Assembly: GCA_945881915.1 (NCBI GenBank) | Contig: CAMCVW010000009.1 | Span: forward strand, 20,571-84,570 | Source of the DNA: Thermoflexus hugenholtzii JAD2 | GTDB taxonomy: Bacteria; Chloroflexota; Chloroflexia; Chloroflexales; Roseiflexaceae | Direction: 5' to 3' | Length of the DNA stretch: 64,000 bases | Part shown: positions 28,197 through 37,360 of the stretch, piece after piece | Numbering within the stretch: position 1 is the first letter of the stretch | How the letters are laid out: every line of letters begins with the position of its first letter | Translations under genes and position numbers: made by a program | Notes under the pieces: generated by a model | The model's database searches: none | Told to the model about the DNA's origin: nothing | The model's input: only the letters and a program-made list of their open reading frames with translations

Positions 28197-28808
28197 ATGA
28201 TTCATCGCATGAATGTGGTACTCAAGCCTGCAGTCTGGCTCGTGCTGACTGCAGGCATCTTGTTGGTCGCGTGGTACGTGATATCACCCAAGGCAGTCGT
28301 CGCCGAACCATTGAGTGCGGTGCCAGCAGAAGAACCACTAGCGCTCGAAGCAGCACTCCCCGAGCCGACGTCAGTGAGCGCGCCGGATGTCGTGGTCTAT
28401 GTGACTGGCGCAGTTGCTCGTCCCGGCTTGTATGCGTTAGCGTCGACAGATCGGGTCGGAGCTGCCGTTGCGGCGGCTGGAGGAATGACGCACGATGCGG
28501 CCTATGACACCGTCAATATGGCAGAGCATCTCGTCGATGCGCAGCACATCCACATCCCATTTGAGAGCGAACCGGTGAGCGCGCCCGTGGGAAGTTCAGA
28601 TGCATCTGCACCTGCATCACTCGTGGCAATCAATACGGCGAGTGTCGCCGATCTGACACAGCTTCCTGGCATTGGCACGAGCATCGCCGAGCGCATCATT
28701 GCCTACCGCACCGCACATGGACCTTTTCGATCGTTGGCTGATTTGGATGCAGTCAGTGGGATAGGCAGCGCGCTCTTAGAGCGTATAGCGCCGTTTCTGC
28801 GATTTTGA
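28197..28808 (+). CDS. ComEA-like protein: SLBB domain plus helix-hairpin-helix
   Basis: A 203-aa protein. One N-terminal membrane segment (VWLVLTAGILLVAWYVI) anchors it. Residues 60-120 form an SLBB domain (VVVYVTGAVARPGLYAL, then AGGMTHDAAYDTVNMAEHL). The C-terminal 65 residues are a ComEA-type double helix-hairpin-helix (INTASVADLTQLPGIGTSIA, then LADLDAVSGIGSALLERI), which binds double-stranded DNA at the cell surface during natural uptake. The usual partner comEC is not adjacent, so a competence role is inferred. AGGAGGTCGG precedes the ATG. It sits 72 nt after topA and 106 nt before pyk. Confidence 0.9.
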   Translation: MIHRMNVVLKPAVWLVLTAGILLVAWYVISPKAVVAEPLSAVPAEEPLALEAALPEPTSVSAPDVVVYVTGAVARPGLYALASTDRVGAAVAAAGGMTHDAAYDTVNMAEHLVDAQHIHIPFESEPVSAPVGSSDASAPASLVAINTASVADLTQLPGIGTSIAERIIAYRTAHGPFRSLADLDAVSGIGSALLERIAPFLRF

Positions 28809-28914
28809 TGCATAATACTACGCAGGAGTGTAGGTCAACGTCGACCGATAGCACGCAATGGTGTTGCTCCACATTGTCTGCTCGATGGTCTTGCACGAGC
28901 ACCGAGGAGTCAAC

Positions 28915-30348
28915 ATGTTATCTACAACACGCCGAACCCGTATCGTCGCCACGATTGGGCCGGCTACAGAGTCACCCGCGCAACTCGATGCGTTGATTGC
29001 TGCGGGAATGAACGTGGCACGCATGAATTTTTCGCATGGGACGCACAGCGATCATGCGCGACGGATTGCCGACGTGCGTGCTGCGGCAGCACGAGCTCAT
29101 CGACCGATTGCAATCTTGCAGGATCTGCAAGGCCCCAAGATTCGCACCGGGGCATTAGTGGGTGGTCTATCCGTCATGCTGGTAGTTGGAGCAGAACTCA
29201 CCATCACTATAGATGTCATTGAGGGGACGAGTGCGTGCGTATCGACGACCTACACACACCTTCCGAGCGATGTCACGATCGGTGATCGAATACTGGTGAG
29301 TGATGGCCTCATCGAACTCCAGGTCACACAGGTCAGTGCGCGTGCGGTCAAAACAAGGATTATCTCGGGCGGGGAACTCCGCCAAAATCAAGGAATCAAT
29401 TTGCCGGGTGTCGCGGTCAGCATCCCTGCGTTGACTGACAAAGATCGCGAAGACCTCGCATTTGGGCTGAGCCAAGGTGTGGACTATGTGGCTCTGTCAT
29501 TTGTGCGTCGTGCTGCCGATATGCTCCTCATTCGCGACGTGATTGCGTCCTACGGTGCAGCTGTCGGCGTGATTGCCAAAATCGAAAAACCAGAAGCACT
29601 AGACGACCTCGATGCCATCCTGCAGTTGTGCGATGGTGTCATGGTCGCGCGTGGTGATTTGGGCGTCGAAATGCCGCCTGAACAAGTACCATTGGCCCAA
29701 AAGCGCATCATCGAGGCAGCAAATTTTATGGGTGTACCGGTCATCACTGCTACACAGATGTTGGATTCGATGATTCGCAACCCGCGACCGACGCGTGCCG
29801 AAGCAAGCGACGTCGCCAATGCCATCATCGATGGCTCCGATGCAGTCATGTTGAGTGGTGAAACAGCCACGGGCGCATGGCCGGTCGATGCAGTCCAAAT
29901 GATGCATCGCATCGCACTCGAAGCCGAACGATCTGGCCGGCATCATACACATGGGGTTCCGTCGCAACGGGCGCACGGTCCTGCAGATGCAGTTGCTGCA
30001 GCCATGTGCCGTGCCGCCTGCGAGGTGGCCACCGAAGTGGGGGCTGTCGCAATCCTCGCCTTCACCATGAGCGGATTGACCGCGCGTCTCGTTGCCCGCA
30101 GTCGGCCAAATATGCCGGTGATAGCGGTGTCGCCGGAACTGCAAACGGTGAATCGGTTGTCGTTGGTGTGGGGAATTCACGCCATCCACGGACGCGCAGT
30201 CAGTCGTCTCGATGACCTCATTGACATGCTCCTCATCATGCTGGTCGGCCAAGGGTTGTTCCCCAAAGGAGCAAAAGTTGTGTTGGTTGGCGGTCACCCC
30301 ATTGCGATGGGAGGGTCAACGAACTTCGTAAAGGTAATCGAATTGTGA
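28915..30348 (+). CDS. pyk: Pyruvate kinase
   Basis: Converts phosphoenolpyruvate and ADP to pyruvate and ATP. The 477-aa protein begins RRTRIVATIGPATESPAQL and carries the substrate motifs MNVARMNFSHG, DLQGPKIRTG, AKIEKPEALDDL with the catalytic Lys, MVARGDLGVEMPPEQVP and SGETATGAWPVDAVQ. The C-terminal allosteric-type domain is present; no extra PEP-utiliser domain is fused. The ATG at 28915 follows GAGGAGT; an upstream start at 28858 lacks a site and has non-homologous sequence. Its TGA overlaps the ATG of the next gene by one base (TGATG). Confidence 0.97.
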   Translation: MLSTTRRTRIVATIGPATESPAQLDALIAAGMNVARMNFSHGTHSDHARRIADVRAAAARAHRPIAILQDLQGPKIRTGALVGGLSVMLVVGAELTITIDVIEGTSACVSTTYTHLPSDVTIGDRILVSDGLIELQVTQVSARAVKTRIISGGELRQNQGINLPGVAVSIPALTDKDREDLAFGLSQGVDYVALSFVRRAADMLLIRDVIASYGAAVGVIAKIEKPEALDDLDAILQLCDGVMVARGDLGVEMPPEQVPLAQKRIIEAANFMGVPVITATQMLDSMIRNPRPTRAEASDVANAIIDGSDAVMLSGETATGAWPVDAVQMMHRIALEAERSGRHHTHGVPSQRAHGPADAVAAAMCRAACEVATEVGAVAILAFTMSGLTARLVARSRPNMPVIAVSPELQTVNRLSLVWGIHAIHGRAVSRLDDLIDMLLIMLVGQGLFPKGAKVVLVGGHPIAMGGSTNFVKVIEL

Positions 30349-31199
30349 TGAGCACCGCGATAGCTAGGTTGCGCTTTTTCCGCATTGGTGGATTGGTCTT
30401 GGTCATCTCGGTAGCGATGTCGTTTGGCGATCATGCGCAAGCAGCGGATTTGGTTGCTCCGCACGCAGCGCTCGTAGACATCAACCCAGATGGTACAGTG
30501 ACGTTGCTGCTTGAGCTACACGGTGCAGTCGATGCGCCAACTGTGCTGATGCTCCCTACTGGTGCCTATGCCAGGCGTGATGATTCAATTATGTTGGGAC
30601 GATTGCTTGAACGTTATCTGGTCCCGTTGGAAACAACAGAAGTGCTCGAATTCAACGGTGTACTCGATGCTACCCAGATTCCTACATTGACCCCGTATCT
30701 ACGTGCAACCCCAGCCAGCGGCACGGTCAATCAAGACGGGGCACGTGTCGATGTACCTGCAGTTCCTCCTGAAGCAGTCTATACGCTCTTTGTCGAGTGC
30801 CCACAATGCGCGCCGGGATGGTATGTGACCGCGCTCGCGCAGCTGCCGCAATATGCGCCGGTGGTGGTGTTGGGTGATGGAGTCGCTGAATGTGTCGGGA
30901 TGTGGCGTGTGCGTGCCACACGCGATGCCGACATCGGTGCGGGAATTCCCGCCCGCGTCGTGTCACTTTTGTCCATCCAGGATGTGGGGGCGGCGGGGAT
31001 GTGCCGTACCGGGAGTGCGCAATCGGCCGAGGTGACAGCGCCAGTTCGTTTGGTGGTCGCTGATGGTACCCAGACGCTGATGCGTTTGGTACTGTGCCTC
31101 GTCGGCGTCTTGTTGCTCAGTGTCGCGTCGTTCTATGGGGCATTGGCGTTGACCAAACGGATGCACAGTGCCGTCGGCTTCCGCCGAGAAAACCCTTGA
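30348..31199 (+). CDS. Exported membrane-anchored protein of unknown function
   Basis: A 283-aa protein I do not recognise. It has a signal peptide (FFRIGGLVLVISVAMSFGDHAQA, split here for length: hydrophobic core GLVLVISVAM, cleavage after AQA), an extracytoplasmic region with four to five cysteines including a VECPQC pair, and a C-terminal membrane segment (LCLVGVLLLSVASFYGALAL) followed by a basic cytoplasmic end. The layout suggests a type I protein with a beta-rich outer domain. The start overlaps the pyk stop by one base, so it is translationally coupled to pyk, which is odd for an exported protein. The next gene follows after 9 nt. Confidence 0.75.
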   Translation: MSTAIARLRFFRIGGLVLVISVAMSFGDHAQAADLVAPHAALVDINPDGTVTLLLELHGAVDAPTVLMLPTGAYARRDDSIMLGRLLERYLVPLETTEVLEFNGVLDATQIPTLTPYLRATPASGTVNQDGARVDVPAVPPEAVYTLFVECPQCAPGWYVTALAQLPQYAPVVVLGDGVAECVGMWRVRATRDADIGAGIPARVVSLLSIQDVGAAGMCRTGSAQSAEVTAPVRLVVADGTQTLMRLVLCLVGVLLLSVASFYGALALTKRMHSAVGFRRENP

Positions 31200-31208
31200 T
31201 TAGTAACG

Positions 31209-32540
31209 ATGAGGTTGAGTATCTCTATGCAGAAGCTGTGGTGGTCAATAGTGTGTATCGCGTGTGTGCTGGCGTTCACGGGTCAGGCGGAACAACCCCG
31301 TGCCGCAGCAGCTCCGCGCCCCAGTGCCACCCCGACGCGTAGGGCAACGGTCACTGCCAGTCCCACCGCCACACGGATGCCCGGGGCACGCGTGCCAGCA
31401 GATATGATGGGGTTGGTCGGTCGTGACCCGTTTTTCGAGACAAAAGACGGAAAACCGAATAGGGTCGCCCAAGATACCATGGGGCGCACCATGTCTGCCC
31501 TCGGTGTTCGCTGGGTACGCATCGATATGCGCATTCCTGCTGATTATTGGGCGTCAGATGCGGCGGTAGATACGGCAATCGGGCAGTATGATTACTTCAT
31601 AAAAACGGTAGCACCGCGCGAAAAGTTGAAAGTACTCTTGCTGGTAAACTTCGATGTCGTCATGGGTGTTGATGCCAACGAGATTAGCAAAGGCCCATTC
31701 ACCCCTCACACGACCTATGGACCACGGTACAACGCCTATATGCGGGTCTGGATGACACGTGTACAGCGGATTGTGACTCGCTACGGCAAAGCACTGGGAG
31801 CAATCGAGGTTCTGAACGAGGCGAACCGTCTCCCACAATACAGTGTTGGCGGGCCAATCGGCAATGCCGTCCCCGCCGAGATCTGGGCACAACTGACCAC
31901 GACCCTCTACCGGGCATGCAATGGCGGTCGGTTGCGTGCTGCGTGTGAAGGCACGCCGATTGTCTTTGGAGGCTTGCACCCACGTGGCACAAATGCACAG
32001 GGCGGCGTGGCTGCACAGAGCGATATAGACTACCTCGCGTCTGTGTATCGCTCAGGTGCATTTGTATCCGCCAAAAAGCAACTTGGTCGGTGGCCGCTAG
32101 ACGCAGTTGCGTACCACCCGTACCCCGTTGAACTTCAGTACGTCGGTGTGAAGACTATGGGCCAGGCAATGGATCGCCTACGGGCACGATTACGCACGTT
32201 GCAAGACGGATTGCGCCCAGTGTGGATCACCGAACTTGGCTACAACGTCGGCTATGGTCGCCAGACCGAGGCGGGGCAAGCGAAATTTCTTGGTGCGAGT
32301 TACCGCATCCTCGCTGCGCGTAGACTCCCAAATGGTGCGCGTGAAGTCGGTGTGGTGTTTTGGTTCAAATACGAAGATTTTCCACCGGATAGTGGTGTCA
32401 ATGCCCAAAAATGGGGTCTTGTACACATCCCGTTTGTCGTTGGACTCTGTCCGGGTGGGGCCTGTTATCGAGCAAATGGTATGCCAACACTCTATCGCCG
32501 GGCATGGTATGTCTACCGGGATTTGAGTCCAAGCAAGTAA
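31209..32540 (+). CDS. Secreted TIM-barrel glycoside hydrolase-like protein (clan GH-A type)
   Basis: A 443-aa protein with a signal peptide and a Thr/Pro/Ala linker (PRPSATPTRRATVTASPTAT), then a barrel domain with the GH-A pattern: strand 4 acid/base in IEVLNEANRLPQ, and strand 7 nucleophile in PVWITELGYNVGYG. This matches GH5/GH39/DUF4434-like families acting on beta-linked polysaccharides outside the cell. The exact family is not clear. The start may be the ATG at 31209 or one at 31227; neither has a strong ribosome site, though GAGG lies 12 nt before the second. It forms a unit with pyk and the preceding exported protein. Confidence 0.8.
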   Translation: MRLSISMQKLWWSIVCIACVLAFTGQAEQPRAAAAPRPSATPTRRATVTASPTATRMPGARVPADMMGLVGRDPFFETKDGKPNRVAQDTMGRTMSALGVRWVRIDMRIPADYWASDAAVDTAIGQYDYFIKTVAPREKLKVLLLVNFDVVMGVDANEISKGPFTPHTTYGPRYNAYMRVWMTRVQRIVTRYGKALGAIEVLNEANRLPQYSVGGPIGNAVPAEIWAQLTTTLYRACNGGRLRAACEGTPIVFGGLHPRGTNAQGGVAAQSDIDYLASVYRSGAFVSAKKQLGRWPLDAVAYHPYPVELQYVGVKTMGQAMDRLRARLRTLQDGLRPVWITELGYNVGYGRQTEAGQAKFLGASYRILAARRLPNGAREVGVVFWFKYEDFPPDSGVNAQKWGLVHIPFVVGLCPGGACYRANGMPTLYRRAWYVYRDLSPSK

Positions 32541-32635
32541 CGTTGGTCGTCGCCTCACATATAGGCGGATGTGCCGAAGCATATGCGCGCATCCTGATAT
32601 ACCGTACCCAGGCCTCCCGAGCGAATCGCTGCGTT

Positions 32636-33349
32636 TTATGGTGCACTCCACTGGTGCGCATAGTCGACGACGCTGGCAATATAGCCTACGACGTCGTTTT
32701 CGCTTTCGGGAGCATAGACCGGTACAATTGCCTCGACGGTCGTCAGTCCCCGTTGGCTGATATACTCGTCCGCGATGAGGCGATACCAATCATGAATACC
32801 GGTTTGCCAATCTCGGTAGTCACGGAATCGGCCATAGCAGCGTGAGTATTCCGCACAGATGATATTGCCTACGTTGTGTGTTGAACTCCCATCGTCCTTC
32901 CAGCCACTCCATTCGGGATTGGTAGCCAAATTCGATTCGTGCATAAAGAACGCGAGTGCAAACACCGGGTTGATGTTGTATTGCAGACCTTCATCGATCC
33001 AGAACTGTCCAGTCCCCGCGGCAGGTGAATTATAGAGCCGTAGGATTTCGTCGATGCGTGCGGCACTGATGGTGGGCGGGCCGACGATGAGCGTTGTCCC
33101 TGGTGGTCGGAAGCGTGGATCTGTGCGCAGCGAAGAAAAAATCAGCGCGTTCCAGTTCAGCCGTGGTGTTTGGTCGGACATCTGGGTCTCGGATTCAGGT
33201 GTATACAAGTGCCGCCAACTCGCCAGCGCCACGAGGCATGCCACGGCACAGGCAAATACGAGCCACGTGTTGCAGCCCGACAGCGTACGACGGCGTTTTG
33301 TAGGCGCCCGTGGTCCCTCTTGTGCGGCCGATCTCCGACGTTGTGTCAT
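32636..33349 (-). CDS. Membrane-anchored glucosaminidase-domain protein (peptidoglycan hydrolase-like)
   Basis: A 237-aa protein with a basic N-terminus, one membrane segment (TWLVFACAVACLVALASW) and an extracytoplasmic glucosaminidase-fold domain. The likely catalytic Glu is in ALAFFMHESNLATNP, with NVGNIIC and YRDWQTGIHDWYRLIADEY as further family motifs. It would cut glycan strands of cell-wall peptidoglycan. The start codon overlaps the stop of the upstream eIF2B-like gene by 4 nt (ATGA). The chain ends 95 bp from the convergent glycoside hydrolase gene. Confidence 0.8.
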   Translation of the reverse strand: MTQRRRSAAQEGPRAPTKRRRTLSGCNTWLVFACAVACLVALASWRHLYTPESETQMSDQTPRLNWNALIFSSLRTDPRFRPPGTTLIVGPPTISAARIDEILRLYNSPAAGTGQFWIDEGLQYNINPVFALAFFMHESNLATNPEWSGWKDDGSSTHNVGNIICAEYSRCYGRFRDYRDWQTGIHDWYRLIADEYISQRGLTTVEAIVPVYAPESENDVVGYIASVVDYAHQWSAP

Positions 33350-34311
33350 GCGTCCCCCGGTTCGTCAGATTGATTGTCTCTACGGAGTCCACATCGGTAT
33401 GGCATATCGAGCAGCGCTCCACGACCACGCAACCATGGATGGATTCGTTCAGCCGCTAACCAGGCTTCGATTGCCGGTGCAGGCAGCGAACCCCGTTCGG
33501 TAATCACCCCGCTGACACGTTCAATGGGAGTGACATCGTAAGCCGTCGGGTAATGTGATTCGTCAGGGGTATTTGGACCGTCAAAAGACAAGCTTGTCCA
33601 TCCCCTCTGAAAAAAAGCGCTGGGAAGGAATTTCTCGCTCGTACAAAAAGAATAAAAGGGAACGAGATGTGCGTGGGCAAGTGTTGCCAGTGCGGCGGTA
33701 CCCGCGGTGTTGGTCAACCCGTATACATCTAACGTATCTGCACCGACAACAACCGCATCGACCCCGTTGATGGTCGCTGCGGCTGCGGGATATTCTATTG
33801 CATTGACGGTGAGTCCTATTGCAGCGATGCGTTCTCCTAAAGCGCTGTGGGCGCGCTGGTCATTTGCGGCCACGCAGACCACGTCTATGCGCTGACCGTT
33901 GCGCAGAGCATGTTGCAATGCATACAACACGGTAGTGCTGTAACCGTAGAGCATGACGGTCTTGCACTGACTGAGTATCGACATGCTATGGTTTGCGGTG
34001 TCCGGGACCCGCTGGATGAGTTGTTGCCGAAAAGTGGTGACGACGTCGACAAGTACACGCTGTGCAACACGAACGGATTGAATGGGTTCGAGGGCAATCA
34101 GCAGCGTATTGAGTAGATTCACCAGAGAACCGACGGCGTGTTTTTGTGATATTTGATACCATGCAGTCATGTAGATATCGCGCCGCAATGCGCCAATGGT
34201 TGTCGACCCTGCCGCGTTCGCGAGGGCAAGCAGTTCATCGGCGGCGCGGACTGCTACTTGGGCTGCACCAAAACGTTGCTCGAGGATCATGGTGACCTCA
34301 ATGGGTGGCAT
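33346..34311 (-). CDS. eIF2B alpha/MtnA-like sugar-phosphate isomerase-fold protein
   Basis: A 321-aa member of the initiation factor 2B / methylthioribose-1-phosphate isomerase / ribose-1,5-bisphosphate isomerase family. Seen: MLYGYSTTVLYALQHAL, a VGADTLDVYGLTNTAGTAALA block (the family GAD motif, normally GAD.i..nG...NK.Gt), and VPFYSFCTSEKFLP. Lys of the NKxGT element is replaced (TNTAGT), so activity may differ from MtnA. I chose the ATG at 34311, with GACGAGGAACTC upstream, over 34332. It is translationally coupled to the glucosaminidase gene. Substrate unknown. Confidence 0.8.
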   Translation of the reverse strand: MPPIEVTMILEQRFGAAQVAVRAADELLALANAAGSTTIGALRRDIYMTAWYQISQKHAVGSLVNLLNTLLIALEPIQSVRVAQRVLVDVVTTFRQQLIQRVPDTANHSMSILSQCKTVMLYGYSTTVLYALQHALRNGQRIDVVCVAANDQRAHSALGERIAAIGLTVNAIEYPAAAATINGVDAVVVGADTLDVYGLTNTAGTAALATLAHAHLVPFYSFCTSEKFLPSAFFQRGWTSLSFDGPNTPDESHYPTAYDVTPIERVSGVITERGSLPAPAIEAWLAAERIHPWLRGRGALLDMPYRCGLRRDNQSDEPGDA

Positions 34312-34373
34312 GAGTTCCTCGTCGAACGTCATGCAGCGGAATATGCACCATCAACGTCGAATGGTATCCCAAG

Positions 34374-34379
34374 ATTATA
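34374..34379 (-). promoter_or_regulatory. Candidate -10 for the eIF2B-like/glucosaminidase unit
   Basis: A perfect TATAAT on the minus strand, 63 nt before the chosen start of the eIF2B-like gene. A T-rich run lies at the -35 distance but no clear TTGACA. Confidence 0.45.
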
Positions 34380-34524
34380 TCATCAGGGTGGAAAAAAACG
34401 CAGCTGGATTGTCTGCGCGCGAACCTCATCTATTGCTCATACCCTTTTCACGGGATGTTCAGTGATATCAGCGAAAATAAGCTTGTTTGCATGACGAACA
34501 TATTGACATCAAAAGAGGGAAACT

Positions 34525-35709
34525 ATGGGACGGACCAATACATTCATTCTGGTCGTGGTGCTGTTATTGACACTCCTCGGTGGCGCAGTGCTCGGGGCAC
34601 TTGCAGGAGCTGGTGTGTCGGTGTACCTCATCCAAAAACGGCTGAGTCAGCCTGTGACCGTCGTCGCAAGCCAAATCGACACACGCTTGCTTGCACCGAC
34701 ACTGACGTCGCTCCCCGCAGTCATAGCCACCATCCCAACCGCTGTTCCTGCTGCATCCGTGCCGCAGAATGCTGTGTCGACTGGTGAGGATATTCCAGCC
34801 ATGATCGCGCGCGTTGGGGACGCGGTGGTGACCGTCGAAAACTATTCGAATCCGAATCAGCCAAATATACCCACCTCTACCGGGTCGGGTGCAATCATTA
34901 GCCCTGACGGATTCATCGTAACGAACAATCACGTCATTGCGGATGCGTTGCAGTTGCAGGTCCTATATGCAGACGGCACATCGCACGAAGCAACGTTAAT
35001 CGGCTCCGATCCGCTGAACGATGTTGCAGTGATTCGCGTCACCGATGCAGTCCCGGCTGTTATGACTTTGGGCGATTCGGATGCGCTTCGTCAGGGAGAG
35101 ACAGTGATAGCAATCGGCAGTCCATTGGGGGACTATCGAAACACAGTGACCGTTGGTGTGGTCAGCGCATTGAATCGCAATGTGGACGATGGAGCTCCAG
35201 AAGGATTGATCCAGACCGATGCGGCCATCAATCATGGGAACAGTGGTGGTCCCTTGTTGAATGCGCGCGGCGAAATTGTCGGACTCAACACGCTCGTCGT
35301 CCGTGGCTCTGCAACAACGAATGACACTGCACAAGGACTGGGATTTGCGGTACCAGCAACAATTGTACGGAAGGTTGCGGATCAGCTTATCGCCTACGGC
35401 GAAGTCCGTTACCCGTTCTTGGGAATAACCTACGGAATGATTACTCCCGCCATCGTCGAGGCAAACAAACTGAATGTCAAACAAGGTGCATATGTCTCGG
35501 GTGTGACCGATGGCGGACCCGCACAGACTGCCGGTATTCGACCCGGGGATGTCATTTTGACGATCGATGGCGTGCGCCTGGGAGAGACTGATTCTTTGCG
35601 CGGTGTGTTGCTTCGCTACAATCCCGGTGACGTCGTGACCGTGAAGGTCCTCCGGGTTGACACAGAGAAGGAATTCCGTGTTACTCTGGCGACACGTCCG
35701 ATGCCGTAA
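34525..35709 (+). CDS. HtrA/DegP-type S1C serine protease with PDZ domain, membrane-anchored
   Basis: A 394-aa protein: an N-terminal membrane anchor (TFILVVVLLLTLLGGAVLGA), a Thr/Pro-rich linker to about residue 85, a trypsin-like domain with the triad His136 (TNNHVIAD), Asp166 (LNDVAVIRV) and Ser240 (NHGNSGGPLLN), and one C-terminal PDZ domain (about 290-390; GVTDGGPAQTAGIRPGDVIL). It degrades or processes misfolded proteins outside the membrane. AGAGGGAAACT precedes the ATG. It is monocistronic and closed by a strong terminator at 35730. All catalytic residues are present. Confidence 0.95.
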   Translation: MGRTNTFILVVVLLLTLLGGAVLGALAGAGVSVYLIQKRLSQPVTVVASQIDTRLLAPTLTSLPAVIATIPTAVPAASVPQNAVSTGEDIPAMIARVGDAVVTVENYSNPNQPNIPTSTGSGAIISPDGFIVTNNHVIADALQLQVLYADGTSHEATLIGSDPLNDVAVIRVTDAVPAVMTLGDSDALRQGETVIAIGSPLGDYRNTVTVGVVSALNRNVDDGAPEGLIQTDAAINHGNSGGPLLNARGEIVGLNTLVVRGSATTNDTAQGLGFAVPATIVRKVADQLIAYGEVRYPFLGITYGMITPAIVEANKLNVKQGAYVSGVTDGGPAQTAGIRPGDVILTIDGVRLGETDSLRGVLLRYNPGDVVTVKVLRVDTEKEFRVTLATRPMP

Positions 35710-35729
35710 CCGATTCTTGAGGTCTGCTG

Positions 35730-35761
35730 ACACCACCCCGTTCGACGGGGTGGTGTTTTTT
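35730..35761 (+). terminator. Rho-independent terminator after the HtrA-type gene
   Basis: A perfect 11-bp stem, ACACCACCCCG with CGGGGTGGTGT, around a TTCGA loop, running into six T. Confidence 0.93.
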
Positions 35762-35774
35762 GGTGGTAGGGAAT

Positions 35775-35783
35775 TGGTAGAAT
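35775..35783 (+). promoter_or_regulatory. Extended -10 promoter of the FGGY kinase gene
   Basis: TGG followed by TAGAAT, 30 nt before the start codon and just after the preceding terminator. No convincing -35 is present, as is common for extended -10 promoters. Confidence 0.45.
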
Positions 35784-35812
35784 GGACAAAACCGTAGCCG
35801 AAACAGAGAACC

Positions 35813-37306
35813 ATGCAGCATGTGATTGATCAGTCAACCTCCGCCGGTGTGGTATTGACCATCGATATCGGTACCAGTTCCGTCCGTGTGTTGGCATATG
35901 ACCGCTCCGCACGCAAAGTCAACGCCATCGAGGGTCGCCGTACGGTAGAAGTCGACACTGATGCACAGGGAGCAGCCGAAGTCGATGCGCTTCAGCTCTG
36001 TGTGCAATTGGCGGCATGCATCGACGAGGTGCTGGCACAACTCGATGTCGTGACGCAACCCGTGTTAGCAGTGGGAATCGCCGTGATGGCGACGACGATG
36101 GTGGGAGTGAATGCACTGGGTATCCCCGTTGGTCCGTTGCGTACCTATGCCGATACGCAGAGTGATGGCCATGCACGGTCATTGCGCGAGCAGGTGTCCG
36201 AAGCAATCGTTCATCAACGGACAGGGTGTATGATCCGTCCGAATTACTGGCCGGCTCGATTTGCCTGGCTCCAGACCGAAAAGCACGCCGAATGGCAGGT
36301 AGCAACCCAGTGGTTGTCGATTGGTGCGTTCATTACACAGGAATTCACCGGATTTGCGCAGATGACTTATAGCGAGGCTTCCTGGACTGGCCTCCTCGAT
36401 CGGCTCACACTTGATTGGGATGCTCCTTGGTTGGCGCATCTTGGCGTTTCGGCGCGTGTTTTGGCGCACCTCCAGGATGCAGACCACGCCTTGCCGCCGT
36501 TGACGCACCGGTGGGCAACACGTTGGCCACAGCTGGCGCAAGTACCGTGGTACGGTGCAATCGGCGACGGGGCTGCAGCAAATGTGGGGAGCGGCTGCAT
36601 CGACGAACAGTTTCTCGCCTTAACCGTGGGAACAACCGGTGCGCTTCGCATCGCTTTGCCGGGCACACCACAGCCCCCACCAGGATTGTGGTGTTATCGC
36701 ATCGATCGCAACACGGCATTGGTCGGCGGGGCAACGAGCGAAGGAGGGAACGTCTACCAGTGGGTGCGCAATACACTGCGACTCGATGGTGACGAGGCGC
36801 TCATCCAGGCACGCCTCGCAGCCTACGAACCCGATGCGCACGGATTGACCATTTTGCCACTCTATGCGGGTGAGCGCAGTCCCGGTTGGGCTGGGGAAGC
36901 CAAGGCTACGATTCACGGTTTGCACCTCGGAACATCCCCGTGGGACATTGCGCGGGCGAGTCTCGAGGCAATTGCGCTGCGCTTTGGACAGATAGCAGCA
37001 GCGTTGCCGCAAACTGGAATGGTCATTGCCAGCGGTGGTGCGCTCGAGCATTCACCGGTATGGATGCAAATTTGCGCGGATGTGCTTGGGCGCCCGGTCT
37101 ATGCCTCAGGGGTCGAAGAGGCTACCGCTCGTGGTGCGGCACTGTTGGTGCTCCGTCATTTGCGGCTGATCCCGTCGTTCGCTGCGCTCCCGACCACGCC
37201 ATCGCATGTCTATGTGCCGCATCCCGCCGCTACCGAACGTTACGCGATTGCCGCGCATCGTCAGAAGCGCCTGTATGAGCGGATGATCGTTACTCCCTTC
37301 CTCTGA
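35813..37306 (+). CDS. FGGY-family carbohydrate kinase (gluconokinase/xylulokinase type)
   Basis: A 497-aa sugar kinase with the ASKHA fold. The N-terminal phosphate loop is LTIDIGTSSVRVLAYD, the second ATP motif is LALTVGTTGALRIA, and the C-terminal adenosine motif is MVIASGGALEHSPVWMQICADVLG (given here as two contacts, ASGGALEHS and ADVLGRPVY), followed by EEATARGAALL. This pattern is commonest in gluconokinase-like FGGY members, but xylulokinase-like specificity is not excluded. RBS is weak (AGAGAACC). The DsbA-like gene begins 54 nt downstream behind its own possible promoter. Confidence 0.9.
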   Translation: MQHVIDQSTSAGVVLTIDIGTSSVRVLAYDRSARKVNAIEGRRTVEVDTDAQGAAEVDALQLCVQLAACIDEVLAQLDVVTQPVLAVGIAVMATTMVGVNALGIPVGPLRTYADTQSDGHARSLREQVSEAIVHQRTGCMIRPNYWPARFAWLQTEKHAEWQVATQWLSIGAFITQEFTGFAQMTYSEASWTGLLDRLTLDWDAPWLAHLGVSARVLAHLQDADHALPPLTHRWATRWPQLAQVPWYGAIGDGAAANVGSGCIDEQFLALTVGTTGALRIALPGTPQPPPGLWCYRIDRNTALVGGATSEGGNVYQWVRNTLRLDGDEALIQARLAAYEPDAHGLTILPLYAGERSPGWAGEAKATIHGLHLGTSPWDIARASLEAIALRFGQIAAALPQTGMVIASGGALEHSPVWMQICADVLGRPVYASGVEEATARGAALLVLRHLRLIPSFAALPTTPSHVYVPHPAATERYAIAAHRQKRLYERMIVTPFL

Positions 37307-37322
37307 CGGAGGCAATGGTTGG

Positions 37323-37331
37323 TGATACACT
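37323..37331 (+). promoter_or_regulatory. Possible extended -10 for the DsbA-like/GNAT/racemase unit
   Basis: TGA followed by TACACT, 29 nt before the DsbA-like start and just upstream of its AGGAGGGA ribosome site. The -35 region is not recognisable. Confidence 0.35.
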
Positions 37332-37360
37332 AGACGAAATCTACTCAGGAGGGATTCACG

